A stretch of DNA of 64,000 bases from Betaproteobacteria bacterium (GCA_016703785.1 JADJBM010000032.1:124001-188000), one strand, 5' to 3'; shown: positions 45,648-54,757, counted from the stretch's first letter. The notes: generated by a model from the letters alone, not told the origin. Numbers and translations are program-made.

Positions 45648-46154
45648 TTAAGCGCAGGATCCGTCCCGCCGGTCGTTGAGGATGGGCCAGAGGTAGGGGT
45701 AAGAGCTGCCCGAGCACATTTTCTCGCATTGCTGGAAGGCCACCGTGACGCGTTCGCCCTGCTCCCACACGCGCACGATGCAATTCCCCCTGGTCTGGCT
45801 CAACTCGACGGTGGGCAGGTCGCGCGTCTGGCGAAAGTCTTTCAAGTCGAAGCGGCAGGCGCCGCGTTTCGGAATATTCACCTTCGCCTCGAAGGCATGC
45901 ACCTGCGCACCGGCCACGTCGAGCCTGAGCGCGCCGTTGTAGCCGGTCTCGTCGCGGAACTTGCACTCGGTTTTCACGTTGAGCGGACGAACCGGGATGG
46001 GGCCGGGCCGGGAAGGCTTGGCCACGGCAGGCGGCGGCACCTTGGCAGCCGGGGGAGGCGCGGGGACTTCCACGGCGGGCGGGGGTGCCTTCTCGGGCAT
46101 GGCGCAGGCGCCGAGGAGCAGGACGGGCAGCAGCAGGGCGAGCTTGCGAGTCAT
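45648..46154 (-). CDS. Six-cysteine lipoprotein, paralog 2, inside gatCAB cluster
   Basis: A 168-residue predicted lipoprotein (lipobox PVLLLGAC). It has a Pro/Ala/Val-rich linker (about residues 20-50) that paralog 1 lacks, then the same domain: CKFRDETGYNGALRLDVAGA, ACRFDLKDFRQTRDLPTVELSQ, CIVRVWEQGERVTVAFQQCEKMCSG and DRRDGSCA. The tandem arrangement and high similarity indicate a recent duplication. The linker may let the domain span further into the periplasm. Family unknown. It is nine bases after gatA. Confidence 0.72.
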   Translation of the reverse strand: MTRKLALLLPVLLLGACAMPEKAPPPAVEVPAPPPAAKVPPPAVAKPSRPGPIPVRPLNVKTECKFRDETGYNGALRLDVAGAQVHAFEAKVNIPKRGACRFDLKDFRQTRDLPTVELSQTRGNCIVRVWEQGERVTVAFQQCEKMCSGSSYPYLWPILNDRRDGSCA

Positions 46155-46163
46155 GCCGAATCC

Positions 46164-47615
46164 TTATCGTGTAGGCGCACGGCGATGCCAGTCGGTGGCG
46201 AGCTGGTATTGGTGCGCTGCGTTGAGCATGCGCGCCTCGCCGAAATAGTTGCCGATGATCTGCAGGCCGACAGGACGGCCCTGGTTGCCGAAGCCGCAGG
46301 GGATCGACATGCCGGGCAAGCCTGCGAGATTGACGGCGATGGTGTAGATGTCCGAGAGGTACATCTGCACCGGGTCGCCGGCCTTGTCGCCCAGGGCGAA
46401 GGCCACCGTCGGGCTGGTCGGCCCCATGATGAGGTCGCACTGCCTGAAGGCCTCGACGAAGTCCCGCGCGATGAGGCGGCGGATGCGCTGCGCCTGCAGG
46501 TAGTAGGCGTCGTAATAGCCGTGCGACAGCACGTAGGTGCCAATCAGGATGCGCCGCTTCACCTCGGCGCCGAAGCCCTGGGCGCGGCTCTTGCAGTACA
46601 TGTCGGCAAGGTCGCCGTACTGCGGCGCGCGCCAACCGTAGCGCACGCCGTCGAAGCGCGACAGGTTGCTCGAGGCCTCGGCTGGCGCGATGACGTAGTA
46701 GGCTGGCACCGACAGATTCATGTTGGGCAGCGAGACATCCACTGTGACGGCACCGAGCCTGCGGTACTCGGCGATGGCCGCCTCGACCGCTTGCGCCACG
46801 TCGGCCGACAGGCCTTCGGCGAAGAACTCCTTCGGCAGGCCGACCCGCAAGCCGGCGAGCGGCTGGCCGAGATCCCGCGTGTAGTCCTCGGCTTCCCGCT
46901 CCAGGCTGGTGGAGTCGCGCGCGTCGAAGCCGGCCATGGCATTCAGCATCAGGGCACAGTCCTCGGCGCTTTTCGCCATCGGCCCGGCCTGGTCGAGCGA
47001 GGAGGCGAAGGCGATCATGCCATAGCGCGACACCACGCCGTAGGTGGGTTTTAGGCCGGTCAGACCGCACAGGGCGGCCGGCTGTCGGATCGAGCCGCCC
47101 GTGTCGGTGCCGGTGGCGGCGGGAGTCAGTCTCGCGGAGACGGCGGCGGCCGAGCCGCCCGAAGAACCGCCCGGCACGACGGCCGGATCCCAGGGGTTCT
47201 TCACCGGGCCGTAGAAGGAGGTCTCGTTGGACGAACCCATGGCGAACTCGTCCATGTTGGTCTTGCCCAGCGTGACGGTGCCGGCGGCCTTGAAGCGCTC
47301 GATCACCGTCGCGTCGTAGGGGCTGACGAAGTTCGACAGCATCTTCGAGCCGCAGGTCGTGAGCCAGCCTTCGGCGCAGAAGATGTCCTTGTGGGCGATC
47401 GGGATGCCGGTAAGCGGCCCGCCTTCGCCCCGCGCAATGCGAGCATCGGCTTCGCGCGCCATCGCCAGGCTTTTCTCCCCATCCACCGTGATGAAGGCGT
47501 TCAAGGCCGGGTTGAACTGGGCGATGCGCTCAAGGAATAGGGTCGCCAGCTCCAAGCTGGAGACTTGCTTGGCGGCCAGAGCGGCGGCGAGTTCTTTCAG
47601 GCTGGCGTTGATCAT
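46164..47615 (-). CDS. gatA: Asp-tRNA(Asn)/Glu-tRNA(Gln) amidotransferase subunit A
   Basis: Glutaminase/amidase subunit of GatCAB, 483 residues, amidase-signature family. The Ser-cisSer-Lys triad is visible: Lys in GIPIAHKDIFC near residue 76, and the serines in VPGGSSGGSAAAV near 150 and GTDTGGSIRQPAALCG near 172. FAMGSSNETSFYGPVKNPWD near 124 is also typical. It is 39 bases after gatC. Two lipoprotein genes separate it from gatB, an unusual interruption of the usual gatC-gatA-gatB order. Confidence 0.97.
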   Translation of the reverse strand: MINASLKELAAALAAKQVSSLELATLFLERIAQFNPALNAFITVDGEKSLAMAREADARIARGEGGPLTGIPIAHKDIFCAEGWLTTCGSKMLSNFVSPYDATVIERFKAAGTVTLGKTNMDEFAMGSSNETSFYGPVKNPWDPAVVPGGSSGGSAAAVSARLTPAATGTDTGGSIRQPAALCGLTGLKPTYGVVSRYGMIAFASSLDQAGPMAKSAEDCALMLNAMAGFDARDSTSLEREAEDYTRDLGQPLAGLRVGLPKEFFAEGLSADVAQAVEAAIAEYRRLGAVTVDVSLPNMNLSVPAYYVIAPAEASSNLSRFDGVRYGWRAPQYGDLADMYCKSRAQGFGAEVKRRILIGTYVLSHGYYDAYYLQAQRIRRLIARDFVEAFRQCDLIMGPTSPTVAFALGDKAGDPVQMYLSDIYTIAVNLAGLPGMSIPCGFGNQGRPVGLQIIGNYFGEARMLNAAHQYQLATDWHRRAPTR

Positions 47616-47654
47616 TTCATTGATGGAGTACGTGCCGAGGAAAGGGTGTTCCCC

Positions 47655-47942
47655 TTACTCGATGACCTTCGGCACCAGGTACAGGCCCGCCTCGACCTCG
47701 GGCGCCCCTTTCTGGAATGCCTGGTGACGATCCGTTTCAACGGCACGGTCCTCGCGTAGCCGCTGCGCGACGTCCTGGGCATGTGCCATCGGTTCGACGC
47801 CGGCGGTGTCGACCGCCTGCATTTCCTCGATGAGCACGAAAATGCCATTGAGCTGGTCGCGCGTCTGTTCGGCCTCGCCGGGGGCGAGTTCGATGCGGGC
47901 GAGTTCGGCGATGCGCTGAACCTGGTCGAGGCTGAGGGACAT
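47655..47942 (-). CDS. gatC: Asp-tRNA(Asn)/Glu-tRNA(Gln) amidotransferase subunit C
   Basis: Small subunit of 95 residues that wraps around GatA and GatB and stabilises the complex. SLDQVQRIAELARIELAPGEAEQTRDQLNGIFVLIEEMQAVDT is the family's N-terminal helical region, and LREDRAVETDRHQAFQKGAP with the closing GLYLVPKVIE is the C-terminal wrap. ATG 47942 is the family start; the frame continues upstream without conserved sequence. It is the first gene of the gat cluster, divergent from mreB with an 80-base gap. Confidence 0.95.
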   Translation of the reverse strand: MSLSLDQVQRIAELARIELAPGEAEQTRDQLNGIFVLIEEMQAVDTAGVEPMAHAQDVAQRLREDRAVETDRHQAFQKGAPEVEAGLYLVPKVIE

Positions 47943-48022
47943 GGCGCGGGGGACTAAAAATGCGAAGCGCAATAGAGTATCATAGGCCCTTGATTTTCCG
48001 CACCCCGTAGGTACCCATTGTG

Positions 48023-49066
48023 ATGTTTGGCTTTCTCCGCTCCTATTTTTCGAATGATCTGGCGATCGACCTCGGCACGGCCAACACGCTGATCTACGTG
48101 CGCGGCAAGGGCATCGTTCTGAATGAACCCTCGGTGGTGGCAATCCGCACCGAAGGCGGCCCGAACGCCAAGAAGACGATCATGGCAGTCGGCCAATCCG
48201 CCAAGCAGATGCTGGGCAAAACGCCCGGCAGCATCACGGCCATCCGGCCGATGAAGGACGGCGTCATTGCCGACTTCACCGTCACCGAGCAGATGCTCAA
48301 GCAGTTCATCAAGAAGGTACATGACTCCCGGCTGTTCTCGCCCAGTCCGCGCATCATCATCTGCGTGCCCTGCGGCTCCACCCAGGTCGAGCGTCGCGCC
48401 ATCCGCGAATCCGCCCTGGGTGCCGGAGCGAGCCAGGTTTACTTGATCGAGGAACCCATGGCCGCCGCCATTGGCGCCGGCATGCCGGTGTCAGACGCGA
48501 CCGGCTCGATGGTGGTGGACGTGGGCGGCGGCACCACCGAAGTGGGCGTCATCTCGCTCGGCGGCATGGTGTACGCCGGCTCCATACGCGTCGGCGGCGA
48601 CAAGTTCGACGAAGCGATCATCAATTACATCCGGCGCAACTACGGCATGCTGATCGGCGAGACCACTGCCGAGGCAGTCAAGAAGCAAATCGGCTCGGCC
48701 TTTCCCGGCTCGGAAGTGAAGGAGATGGAGGTCAAGGGACGCAATCTTGCCGAAGGCATCCCGCGCAGTTTCACCATATCCAGCAACGAGATCCTCGAGG
48801 CGCTCACCGAGCCGCTCAACGCCATCGTCGGTGCAGTGAAATCCGGCTTGGAGCAAACGCCACCCGAACTCGGCGCAGACATCGCCGAAAAGGGCATGGT
48901 GCTCACCGGCGGCGGCGCGCTGCTGCGCGACATCGATCGCCTGCTCATGGAAGAAACCGGCCTGCCGGTCATCGTCGCCGAAGACCCGCTCACCTGCGTC
49001 GTGCGCGGTTCCGGCATCGCGCTGGAGAAGGTGGATACGCTCGGGAGCATCTTCGCGAATGAGTAA
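48023..49066 (+). CDS. mreB: Rod shape-determining protein MreB
   Basis: Bacterial actin that directs lateral cell-wall synthesis along the inner membrane, 347 residues. The amphipathic N-terminus MFGFLRSYFSNDL, phosphate 1 loop IDLGTANTLIY near residue 14, IIICVPCGSTQVERRAIRES near 112, phosphate 2 loop VVDVGGGTTEVGVISLGG near 165 and VLTGGGALLRDIDRLL near 293 are all present. ATG 48023 is preferred to GTG 48020 directly before it. It heads the mreBCD-mrdA-rodA-rlpA operon. Confidence 0.98.
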   Translation: MFGFLRSYFSNDLAIDLGTANTLIYVRGKGIVLNEPSVVAIRTEGGPNAKKTIMAVGQSAKQMLGKTPGSITAIRPMKDGVIADFTVTEQMLKQFIKKVHDSRLFSPSPRIIICVPCGSTQVERRAIRESALGAGASQVYLIEEPMAAAIGAGMPVSDATGSMVVDVGGGTTEVGVISLGGMVYAGSIRVGGDKFDEAIINYIRRNYGMLIGETTAEAVKKQIGSAFPGSEVKEMEVKGRNLAEGIPRSFTISSNEILEALTEPLNAIVGAVKSGLEQTPPELGADIAEKGMVLTGGGALLRDIDRLLMEETGLPVIVAEDPLTCVVRGSGIALEKVDTLGSIFANE

Positions 49067-49118
49067 GGACGTGCGGCACAGGTTCTCGTTCCTGTCGCCG
49101 CATCGTTTCTAGCCACCG

Positions 49119-50036
49119 ATGCCGGTCGTTGGCCACCAGCCGCCCCCCTTCTTCAAGAGAGGCCCCGCGCCGCTAACGCGGCTTGCCTTCTTCGTCATCC
49201 TCTCGCTCGTCCTGCTGGTGCTCGATCTGAAATATCGCACCCTTGAACTGGCCCGTCAGGGTGTGGCGACGGTGCTCTATCCCCTGCAGCGCGCGGCCTA
49301 TACGCCGGTCGATCTCTACGAGCAGCTCGGCGGCTATTTCTCCAGCCTGACAGCGGTGGAGCGCGAGAACGTCCTCCTCAAGCAGAAGGAATTGGAGTCG
49401 GCCAAGTGGCTGCTGCGCCAGCAGCACCTGGAACTGGAAAACCAGCGGCTGCGCCAGTTGCTCGACATGAAGGCCAAGCAACCGGTGACCAGCACCTTGG
49501 CAGACATCATCCACGCTGCGCGAGACCCCTTTTCCCGCCGCGTCATCGTCGACAAGGGCAGCCAGCACGGCATCGTCGCCGGCCAGGCCGTGGTCGACGA
49601 GGCGGGTGTCCTCGGCCAGGTGACGCGCGTTTATCCCCTGCAAAGCGAGGTGACCCTGGTTACCGACAAGAATCAGGCGGTGCCCGTGCAGATCGTGCGC
49701 AACGGGTTGCGCACGGCCCTCTTCGGCGCCTCGGGCGGCCAGCTCGAACTGCGCTTCCTGGCCGCCAATGCCGACGTCCAGCCAGGCGACCAGCTCGTCA
49801 CTTCCGGCCTGGACGGCGTCTATTTGCCCGGACTGCCGGTGGCGAAGGTGTTGCGGGTCGACCGCGATGCCGCCTATTCCTTTGCCCGCATCGTTTGCGA
49901 GCCGGCGGCCGGCGTGGAGAAGCATGGCCAGGTGCTGCTGCTCGGCCTGCGCGAGGCGCTGCAGCAGCAGGTGGAGGAAACCGGGACGCGGGACAGGCCG
50001 GGGAAGACGAAGCGGGGGCGCAAGCGGGACGAATGA
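49119..50036 (+). CDS. mreC: Rod shape-determining protein MreC
   Basis: Periplasmic scaffold of the elongasome that activates PBP2, 305 residues. It has one N-terminal membrane helix (LAFFVILSLVLLVLDLKY near residue 25), a coiled coil (ENVLLKQKELESAKWLLRQQHLELENQRLRQLLDM near 90-125) and the double beta-barrel domain with VIVDKGSQHGIVAGQAVVDEAGVLGQV near 147. The C-terminal 25 residues are very basic and Gly/Lys/Arg-rich. It overlaps mreD by four bases (ATGA). Second gene of the rod-shape operon. Confidence 0.97.
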   Translation: MPVVGHQPPPFFKRGPAPLTRLAFFVILSLVLLVLDLKYRTLELARQGVATVLYPLQRAAYTPVDLYEQLGGYFSSLTAVERENVLLKQKELESAKWLLRQQHLELENQRLRQLLDMKAKQPVTSTLADIIHAARDPFSRRVIVDKGSQHGIVAGQAVVDEAGVLGQVTRVYPLQSEVTLVTDKNQAVPVQIVRNGLRTALFGASGGQLELRFLAANADVQPGDQLVTSGLDGVYLPGLPVAKVLRVDRDAAYSFARIVCEPAAGVEKHGQVLLLGLREALQQQVEETGTRDRPGKTKRGRKRDE

Positions 50037-50560
50037 ACATACAACCTACCCACAGTTCGCGGCGAATCCTGCTGCCCGTGCGGCAGTGGTTCATCCTGTT
50101 TTCGCTTGCCGTGGCGTTCTTCCTCAACCTCGTCCCGGTCGGCGGTACTGTCGGCCTGCCGGATTGGGTGGCGCTGGTGCTGGCTTTCTGGAGCGTGCGC
50201 GAGCCCCTGCGCTTGGGCATGGGCACCGCTTTCGTGATTGGTCTGATGATGGATGTCGCTGTCGGCAGCGTGTTGGGGCAGCATCCGCTCGCCTACCTGC
50301 TACTCACCTATGCCGCCGGCGGCCTGTCGCGCCGCATCCTCTGGTTTCCGCTCGCCCAGCAGGCGCTGCACATCCTGCCGTTGCTGCTGGCGACTCAGCT
50401 CGTCATGGTCGTGACGCGAATGCTCGGCGGTGCCGACTTCCCAGGCTGGGGCTATTTCCTCGGCAGCTTCAGCGGCGCCCTGCTCTGGTTTCCGCTGACT
50501 TTCGTCCTTCTGCTGCCGCAGTACCAGCCGGTCGAGAAGGACGAGAACCGCCCGATCTGA
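50033..50560 (+). CDS. mreD: Rod shape-determining protein MreD
   Basis: Integral membrane subunit of the elongasome, 175 residues with five to six helices. LPDWVALVLAFWSVREPLRLGMGTAFVIGLMMDVAVGSVLGQHPLAYLLLTY (residues 42-93) is the conserved core with the family's DV..GS.LG.H motif. It overlaps both neighbours: ATG 50033 overlaps the mreC stop, and its stop overlaps the mrdA start. Translation of the whole operon is therefore coupled. Confidence 0.95.
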   Translation: MNIQPTHSSRRILLPVRQWFILFSLAVAFFLNLVPVGGTVGLPDWVALVLAFWSVREPLRLGMGTAFVIGLMMDVAVGSVLGQHPLAYLLLTYAAGGLSRRILWFPLAQQALHILPLLLATQLVMVVTRMLGGADFPGWGYFLGSFSGALLWFPLTFVLLLPQYQPVEKDENRPI

Positions 50561-52458
50561 TGATGAGGCCGGCCGAGTTCAGAAACCCCGAACAGGAACT
50601 CGATCGCTTCCAGCGGCGCCTGGCGGTGGCGGGCGGCTTTGTGCTGTTCGCCTTCTTCCTGCTCTTCGCGCGCTTCTTCTGGCTACAGGTTGTCCAGCAC
50701 GAGCATTTCCAGACGCGCGCTGAGGATAATCGCATCTCCCTCGTGCCCACCGTGCCCAATCGCGGCGTCATTGCGGATCGCAATGGAATTGTGCTGGCGC
50801 GCAACTATTCCGCCTATACGCTGGAAATCACGCCGGGCAAGGTAGCCGACCTGGAGGCCGTCATCGGCGAACTGGGCGGCATCATCGACATCCAGCCGAA
50901 GGACCACAAGCGTTTCCGCAAGCTGCTCGATGAAAGCAAGAATTTCGAATCGCTGCCCATCCGCACGCGCCTGACGGACGAGGAGGTGGCGCGCTTCATC
51001 GCCCAGCGCTTCCGCTTCCCCGGCGTGGAAATCAAGGCGCGCCTGTTCCGCCAGTATCCGCTGGGCGAGCTGGCTTCGCATGCTCTGGGCCACATCGGCC
51101 GGGTGAACGACCGCGATCTCGCCCTGATCGAACGAAACGGAGCCGAGGACAACTATCGCGGCACGGTACATTTCGGCAAGACCGGACTGGAACAGAAGTA
51201 CGAGTTCGAACTGCACGGCCAAGCCGGTTTCGAGCAGGTCGAGGTCGATGCCGGCGGACGCGCCGTGCGCGTATTGGCCCGCACGGCCCCGGTGTCGGGC
51301 AACAATCTGATCCTGACGCTCGACACGAAACTGCAGCAGGTGGTGGAGAAAGCCTTCGGCAAGCGCCGCGGTGCGCTGGTGGCCATCGAGCCGTCGACGG
51401 GCGGCATCCTTGCGCTGGTGTCCATGCCCGGCTACGACCCGAATCTGTTCGTCGACGGCATTTCGCCGCCCGACTGGGAGACGCTCAACACCTCCGAGGA
51501 CAAGCCGATGGTGAACCGCGCGCTCAACGGCGCCTATCCGCCCGGCTCCACCTTCAAGCCGTTCATGGCGCTGGCGGCGCTTGAACTGGGCAAGCGCACG
51601 CCGCAGCAGGCCATCTCGGATCCGGGCTTCTTTACCTTCGGTGGCCACACCTTCCGCGACGACAAGAAGGGTGGCCACGGCATGGTCGACATGTACAAGT
51701 CCATCGTGCAATCCTGCGACACCTACTATTACGTGCTCGCCAACGACATGGGCATCGACGCCATCTCCGGCTTCATGCGCAAGCTGGGCTTCGGCAGCCG
51801 CACCGGCATCGACATCGAGGGCGAGTCGGAGGGCGTGCTGCCCTCGCAGGAATGGAAGAAGAAACGCTTCCGCAAGCCGGAGCAGCAGAAGTGGTATGCC
51901 GGCGAGACCGTTTCCATCGGCATCGGCCAGGGCTACAACGCTTATACGCCGATCCAGTTGGCCCAGGCCACGGCGATCATCGCCAACGGCGGCGTCATTT
52001 ACCGGCCCCACCTGGTGAAACACATCGAGAACATCGGCACGGGAGAGCGCACGCTGGTCGAGCCGCTGCCCCTGCAGACGCTCTCCTTCAAGCCTGCAAG
52101 CATCGCCACCATCCGCCAGGCGATGGTCGGGGTGAACAAGGAGGGCACCGGCGCCCGCGCCTTCGCCGGCGCGGAGTATGTCTCGGCGGGCAAGACCGGC
52201 ACGGCGCAGGTGTACAGCCTGAAAGGCGCGAAGTACGAGGCGGGCAAGGTGCAGGAGCGGCTGCGCGACCACGCCCTCTTCATTGCCTACGCGCCGGCCG
52301 AGCAGCCGACCATCGCCCTCGCCGTGCTGGTGGAGAACGGCGGCTTCGGCGCGCAGTCCGCCGCGCCGATTGCGCGACAGGTGCTCGACTATTATTTGCT
52401 CGGCAAGCTGCCCAAGTCGGCGGCGCCGGAAGACGCGGAGGCGGTCGAGGATGAATGA
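50560..52458 (+). CDS. mrdA: Penicillin-binding protein 2
   Basis: Elongasome transpeptidase that cross-links lateral-wall peptidoglycan, 632 residues. It has an N-terminal membrane helix (VLFAFFLLFARFFWLQVV), the dimerisation/pedestal domain with NRGVIADRNGIVLARN near residue 68 and the catalytic domain. There, Ser330 sits in PGSTFKPF, SCD in QSCDTYYYV near 385 and KTG in GKTGTAQVY near 545. The start at 50560 overlaps the mreD stop; a second ATG follows directly. The stop overlaps rodA. All active-site motifs are intact. Confidence 0.98.
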   Translation: MMRPAEFRNPEQELDRFQRRLAVAGGFVLFAFFLLFARFFWLQVVQHEHFQTRAEDNRISLVPTVPNRGVIADRNGIVLARNYSAYTLEITPGKVADLEAVIGELGGIIDIQPKDHKRFRKLLDESKNFESLPIRTRLTDEEVARFIAQRFRFPGVEIKARLFRQYPLGELASHALGHIGRVNDRDLALIERNGAEDNYRGTVHFGKTGLEQKYEFELHGQAGFEQVEVDAGGRAVRVLARTAPVSGNNLILTLDTKLQQVVEKAFGKRRGALVAIEPSTGGILALVSMPGYDPNLFVDGISPPDWETLNTSEDKPMVNRALNGAYPPGSTFKPFMALAALELGKRTPQQAISDPGFFTFGGHTFRDDKKGGHGMVDMYKSIVQSCDTYYYVLANDMGIDAISGFMRKLGFGSRTGIDIEGESEGVLPSQEWKKKRFRKPEQQKWYAGETVSIGIGQGYNAYTPIQLAQATAIIANGGVIYRPHLVKHIENIGTGERTLVEPLPLQTLSFKPASIATIRQAMVGVNKEGTGARAFAGAEYVSAGKTGTAQVYSLKGAKYEAGKVQERLRDHALFIAYAPAEQPTIALAVLVENGGFGAQSAAPIARQVLDYYLLGKLPKSAAPEDAEAVEDE

Positions 52459-53554
52459 ATTTTCCTTCCGTCCGCGCGAGTGGCTGCAGCGCCTGGCGGC
52501 CCCCATCGACGCCGTGCTGCTCGGCTTTCTCGCCCTGCTGCTGGGTTATGCCCTGCTGCTGATGACGAGCGCGTCGCCGGAGCGGCTGAACAACCAGCTC
52601 ATCAACATCGCCGTTGCACTGGTGGCGATGCGGGTCGCAGCGCAGGTTCCGCCGCAGCGGTTGATGCATCTTGCACTGCCGCTGTATGTGGGCGGCGTGC
52701 TGCTGCTCGTCGCGGTGGCGCTGTTCGGCGACGTTTCCAAGGGCGCGCGGCGCTGGCTGAACCTCGGCTTCATGCGCATCCAGCCCTCCGAGATCATGAA
52801 GATCGCCATGCCGCTGATGCTGGCCTGGTATTTCCAGAAGCACGAGTCCATGCTGCGTCTGCGCGACTGGCTGGTTGCCATGGTGATCCTGCTGCTGCCA
52901 GTGGCGCTCATCGTCCGACAGCCCGACCTGGGCACCGCCATTCTCGTTCTGGCTGCGGGGTTCTTTGTCATCTTTCTCGCTGGGCTGTCCTGGAAAGTGC
53001 TGATCGCGCTGTGCGTCGGCGGCCTGGCCAGCCTGCCCTTTGCTTGGACGATGCTGCACGACTACCAGCGCCAGCGCGTACTGACGCTGCTCGATCCCGA
53101 GGTCGACCCACTCGGCAGGGGCTTTCACATCATCCAGTCGACCATTGCGGTGGGCTCGGGCGGTATCCTCGGCAAGGGTTGGGGCAACGGCACGCAGACC
53201 CATCTCGAATTCCTCCCCGAACGGCACACGGATTTCATTTTCGCCGTGCTCTCGGAGGAGTTCGGCCTGCTCGGCAACAGCTTCCTGCTGGTGCTCTACG
53301 CCCTCATCATCGGCCGCGGCCTGATGATCGCCGCCAACGCGCCGACGTTGTTTTCGCGCCTGCTGGCCGGCAGCATCACCCTGATCTTCTTCACCTATGC
53401 CTTCGTGAACATGGGCATGGTGAGCGGCATCCTGCCGGTGGTGGGGGTGCCGCTGCCCTTCGTCAGCTACGGTGGCACGGCGCTGGTGACGCTGTTCCTC
53501 GGCGTGGGCATCCTGATGAGCATCCACAAGCATCGGATGCTGGTGCAGAAGTGA
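52451..53554 (+). CDS. rodA: Peptidoglycan glycosyltransferase RodA
   Basis: SEDS-family polymerase that builds glycan strands from lipid II together with PBP2, 367 residues with about ten helices. Conserved segments are SKGARRWLNLGFMRIQPSEIMKIAMPLMLAWYF near residues 95-128 and RQPDLGTAILVLAAGFFVIFLAGL near 155. The essential Asp is in LDPEVDPLGRGFHIIQSTIAVGSGGILGKGWGNGTQTHLEFLPERHTDFIFAVLSEEFGL, near residues 214-275. It overlaps mrdA by eight bases. A 172-bp repeat element begins directly after its stop. Confidence 0.97.
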   Translation: MNEFSFRPREWLQRLAAPIDAVLLGFLALLLGYALLLMTSASPERLNNQLINIAVALVAMRVAAQVPPQRLMHLALPLYVGGVLLLVAVALFGDVSKGARRWLNLGFMRIQPSEIMKIAMPLMLAWYFQKHESMLRLRDWLVAMVILLLPVALIVRQPDLGTAILVLAAGFFVIFLAGLSWKVLIALCVGGLASLPFAWTMLHDYQRQRVLTLLDPEVDPLGRGFHIIQSTIAVGSGGILGKGWGNGTQTHLEFLPERHTDFIFAVLSEEFGLLGNSFLLVLYALIIGRGLMIAANAPTLFSRLLAGSITLIFFTYAFVNMGMVSGILPVVGVPLPFVSYGGTALVTLFLGVGILMSIHKHRMLVQK

Positions 53555-53726
53555 ACACCCCCCATCCCCCGACCCCTGCCCCGGGGCAGGGGAGGCCACT
53601 TGCTCGCTGCGCTCGGATACTACGGGTCGCGACAAATAGGCGTGATCGCGTATGTTCGCTCCGCGAACGTGCCGTCTCGCCTTGTCCCACAGGGATTTCC
53701 TTCGGTCAGGGCGGCCCGGCGGCGAG
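53555..53726 (-). mobile_element. 172-bp repeat element between rodA and rlpA (copy B)
   Basis: Inverted relative of the element inside apbE. 53678-53726 is the exact complement of 32710-32758 (49 bases). The other end (53555-53600) has a GC-rich palindrome around CCCTGCCCCGGGGCAGGG and CCCCCGACCCC, as in copy A. The 75-base middle differs from copy A. It abuts the rodA stop and leaves only 25 bases before the first usable rlpA start. Confidence 0.7.
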
Positions 53727-53751
53727 ACTACGCTTACACGGACTAGTGGTC

Positions 53752-54729
53752 ATGTTAGCGGCCACATCGATTCTGCTCTCAGGTTGTGGTTCTGCCCCGC
53801 AGCGCCCGCCGCCCGAGCGTGCCGCCGTGCCGCCGGGGCTGACTTTGCCGAAGCCGGCGCCGTCCGCGAAAGGCGGCGGCTATTACAAGGACGATGGTCC
53901 GGGGGATGGCGTGCCGGACAACCTCGATGCCATCCCCGATGCCCAGCCGCGCGCGGAGCCGCTGCACCGCTTCGCCAACCGGCCTTATTCCGTGCTGGGT
54001 CAGGACTTCGTACCCTATCAGGAACTGAAGCCCTACAAGGCGCGCGGCATCGGCAGTTGGTACGGGCGCAAATTCCACGGCCAGAAAACCTCCATCGGCG
54101 AGGTCTACGACATGTTCGCCATGACGGCGGCGCATCCGACGCTGCCATTGCCCAGCTACGCGCGGGTGACGAACCTTGCCAACGGCAGGACGGTGGTGGT
54201 GCGGGTGAACGACCGCGGCCCCTTTCTGCACGGCCGCTTGATCGATCTCTCCTATGCCGCAGCCTGGAAGCTCGGCTACATCGGCAGCGGCAGTGCGCAG
54301 GTCGAAGTCGAAAGCGTGATGCCGGGCGATGCGCCGGAAAGCACGCAACTCGCGTCGGTGCCGGCAGCCACTCCCGCCCTGGAAAAAGGAAGAGCGGGGG
54401 CGATTTCGCCCGATCCCATCGCCGTCATCGCCACGGCCTCCGCCACTCCGGTTCCCGCGCCCGCAGAGGCGACGGCGCTGCCGGAAGTTCAGGAGCCGCG
54501 TGGCATCTTCCTTCAGCTTGGCGCCTTCGGCAGCCTGGATAACGCCGAGAGCTTCCGCGCACGCCTGCTCAGGCAGCTCGACTGGGTGCGCGAGACAATC
54601 ACCATTCGCGCCGGGGATGGCATGTACCGGCTGCATCTCGGGCCCTACGCCGATGCGCAGGAGGCTGGCCGCGTCGCGGAGCGCATCCGCGACACGCTGG
54701 CCTTCAAGCCGTTCGTGGTGCAGCGCTAG
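53752..54729 (+). CDS. rlpA: Septal ring lytic transglycosylase RlpA-like lipoprotein
   Basis: Outer-membrane lipoprotein that cleaves stem-peptide-free glycan during cell separation. About 325 residues: lipobox ILLSGC, a Pro-rich linker, the double-psi beta barrel (GIGSWYGRKFHGQKTSIGEVYDMFAMTAAH near residue 99, VVVRVNDRGPF near 148 with the catalytic Asp) and a C-terminal SPOR domain (GIFLQLGAFGSLDNAESFRARLLRQ near 250) that binds denuded glycan. The start is doubtful: ATG 53752 or GTG 53746 gives a signal peptide without the usual basic N-terminus. A repeat element ends just upstream, so the original 5' end may have been lost. Confidence 0.9.
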   Translation: MLAATSILLSGCGSAPQRPPPERAAVPPGLTLPKPAPSAKGGGYYKDDGPGDGVPDNLDAIPDAQPRAEPLHRFANRPYSVLGQDFVPYQELKPYKARGIGSWYGRKFHGQKTSIGEVYDMFAMTAAHPTLPLPSYARVTNLANGRTVVVRVNDRGPFLHGRLIDLSYAAAWKLGYIGSGSAQVEVESVMPGDAPESTQLASVPAATPALEKGRAGAISPDPIAVIATASATPVPAPAEATALPEVQEPRGIFLQLGAFGSLDNAESFRARLLRQLDWVRETITIRAGDGMYRLHLGPYADAQEAGRVAERIRDTLAFKPFVVQR

Positions 54730-54757
54730 CGCCCGCCCTTGGGTTTGAGGGACTGAC
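54727..54757 (+). repeat. 31-nt dispersed repeat, copy 2
   Basis: Begins with the rlpA stop codon and ends ACTGAC, as do copies at 22538 and 61310. CCC and GGG around the TTGGGT core could pair. It runs directly into the dacA promoter -10 box. Confidence 0.75.
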
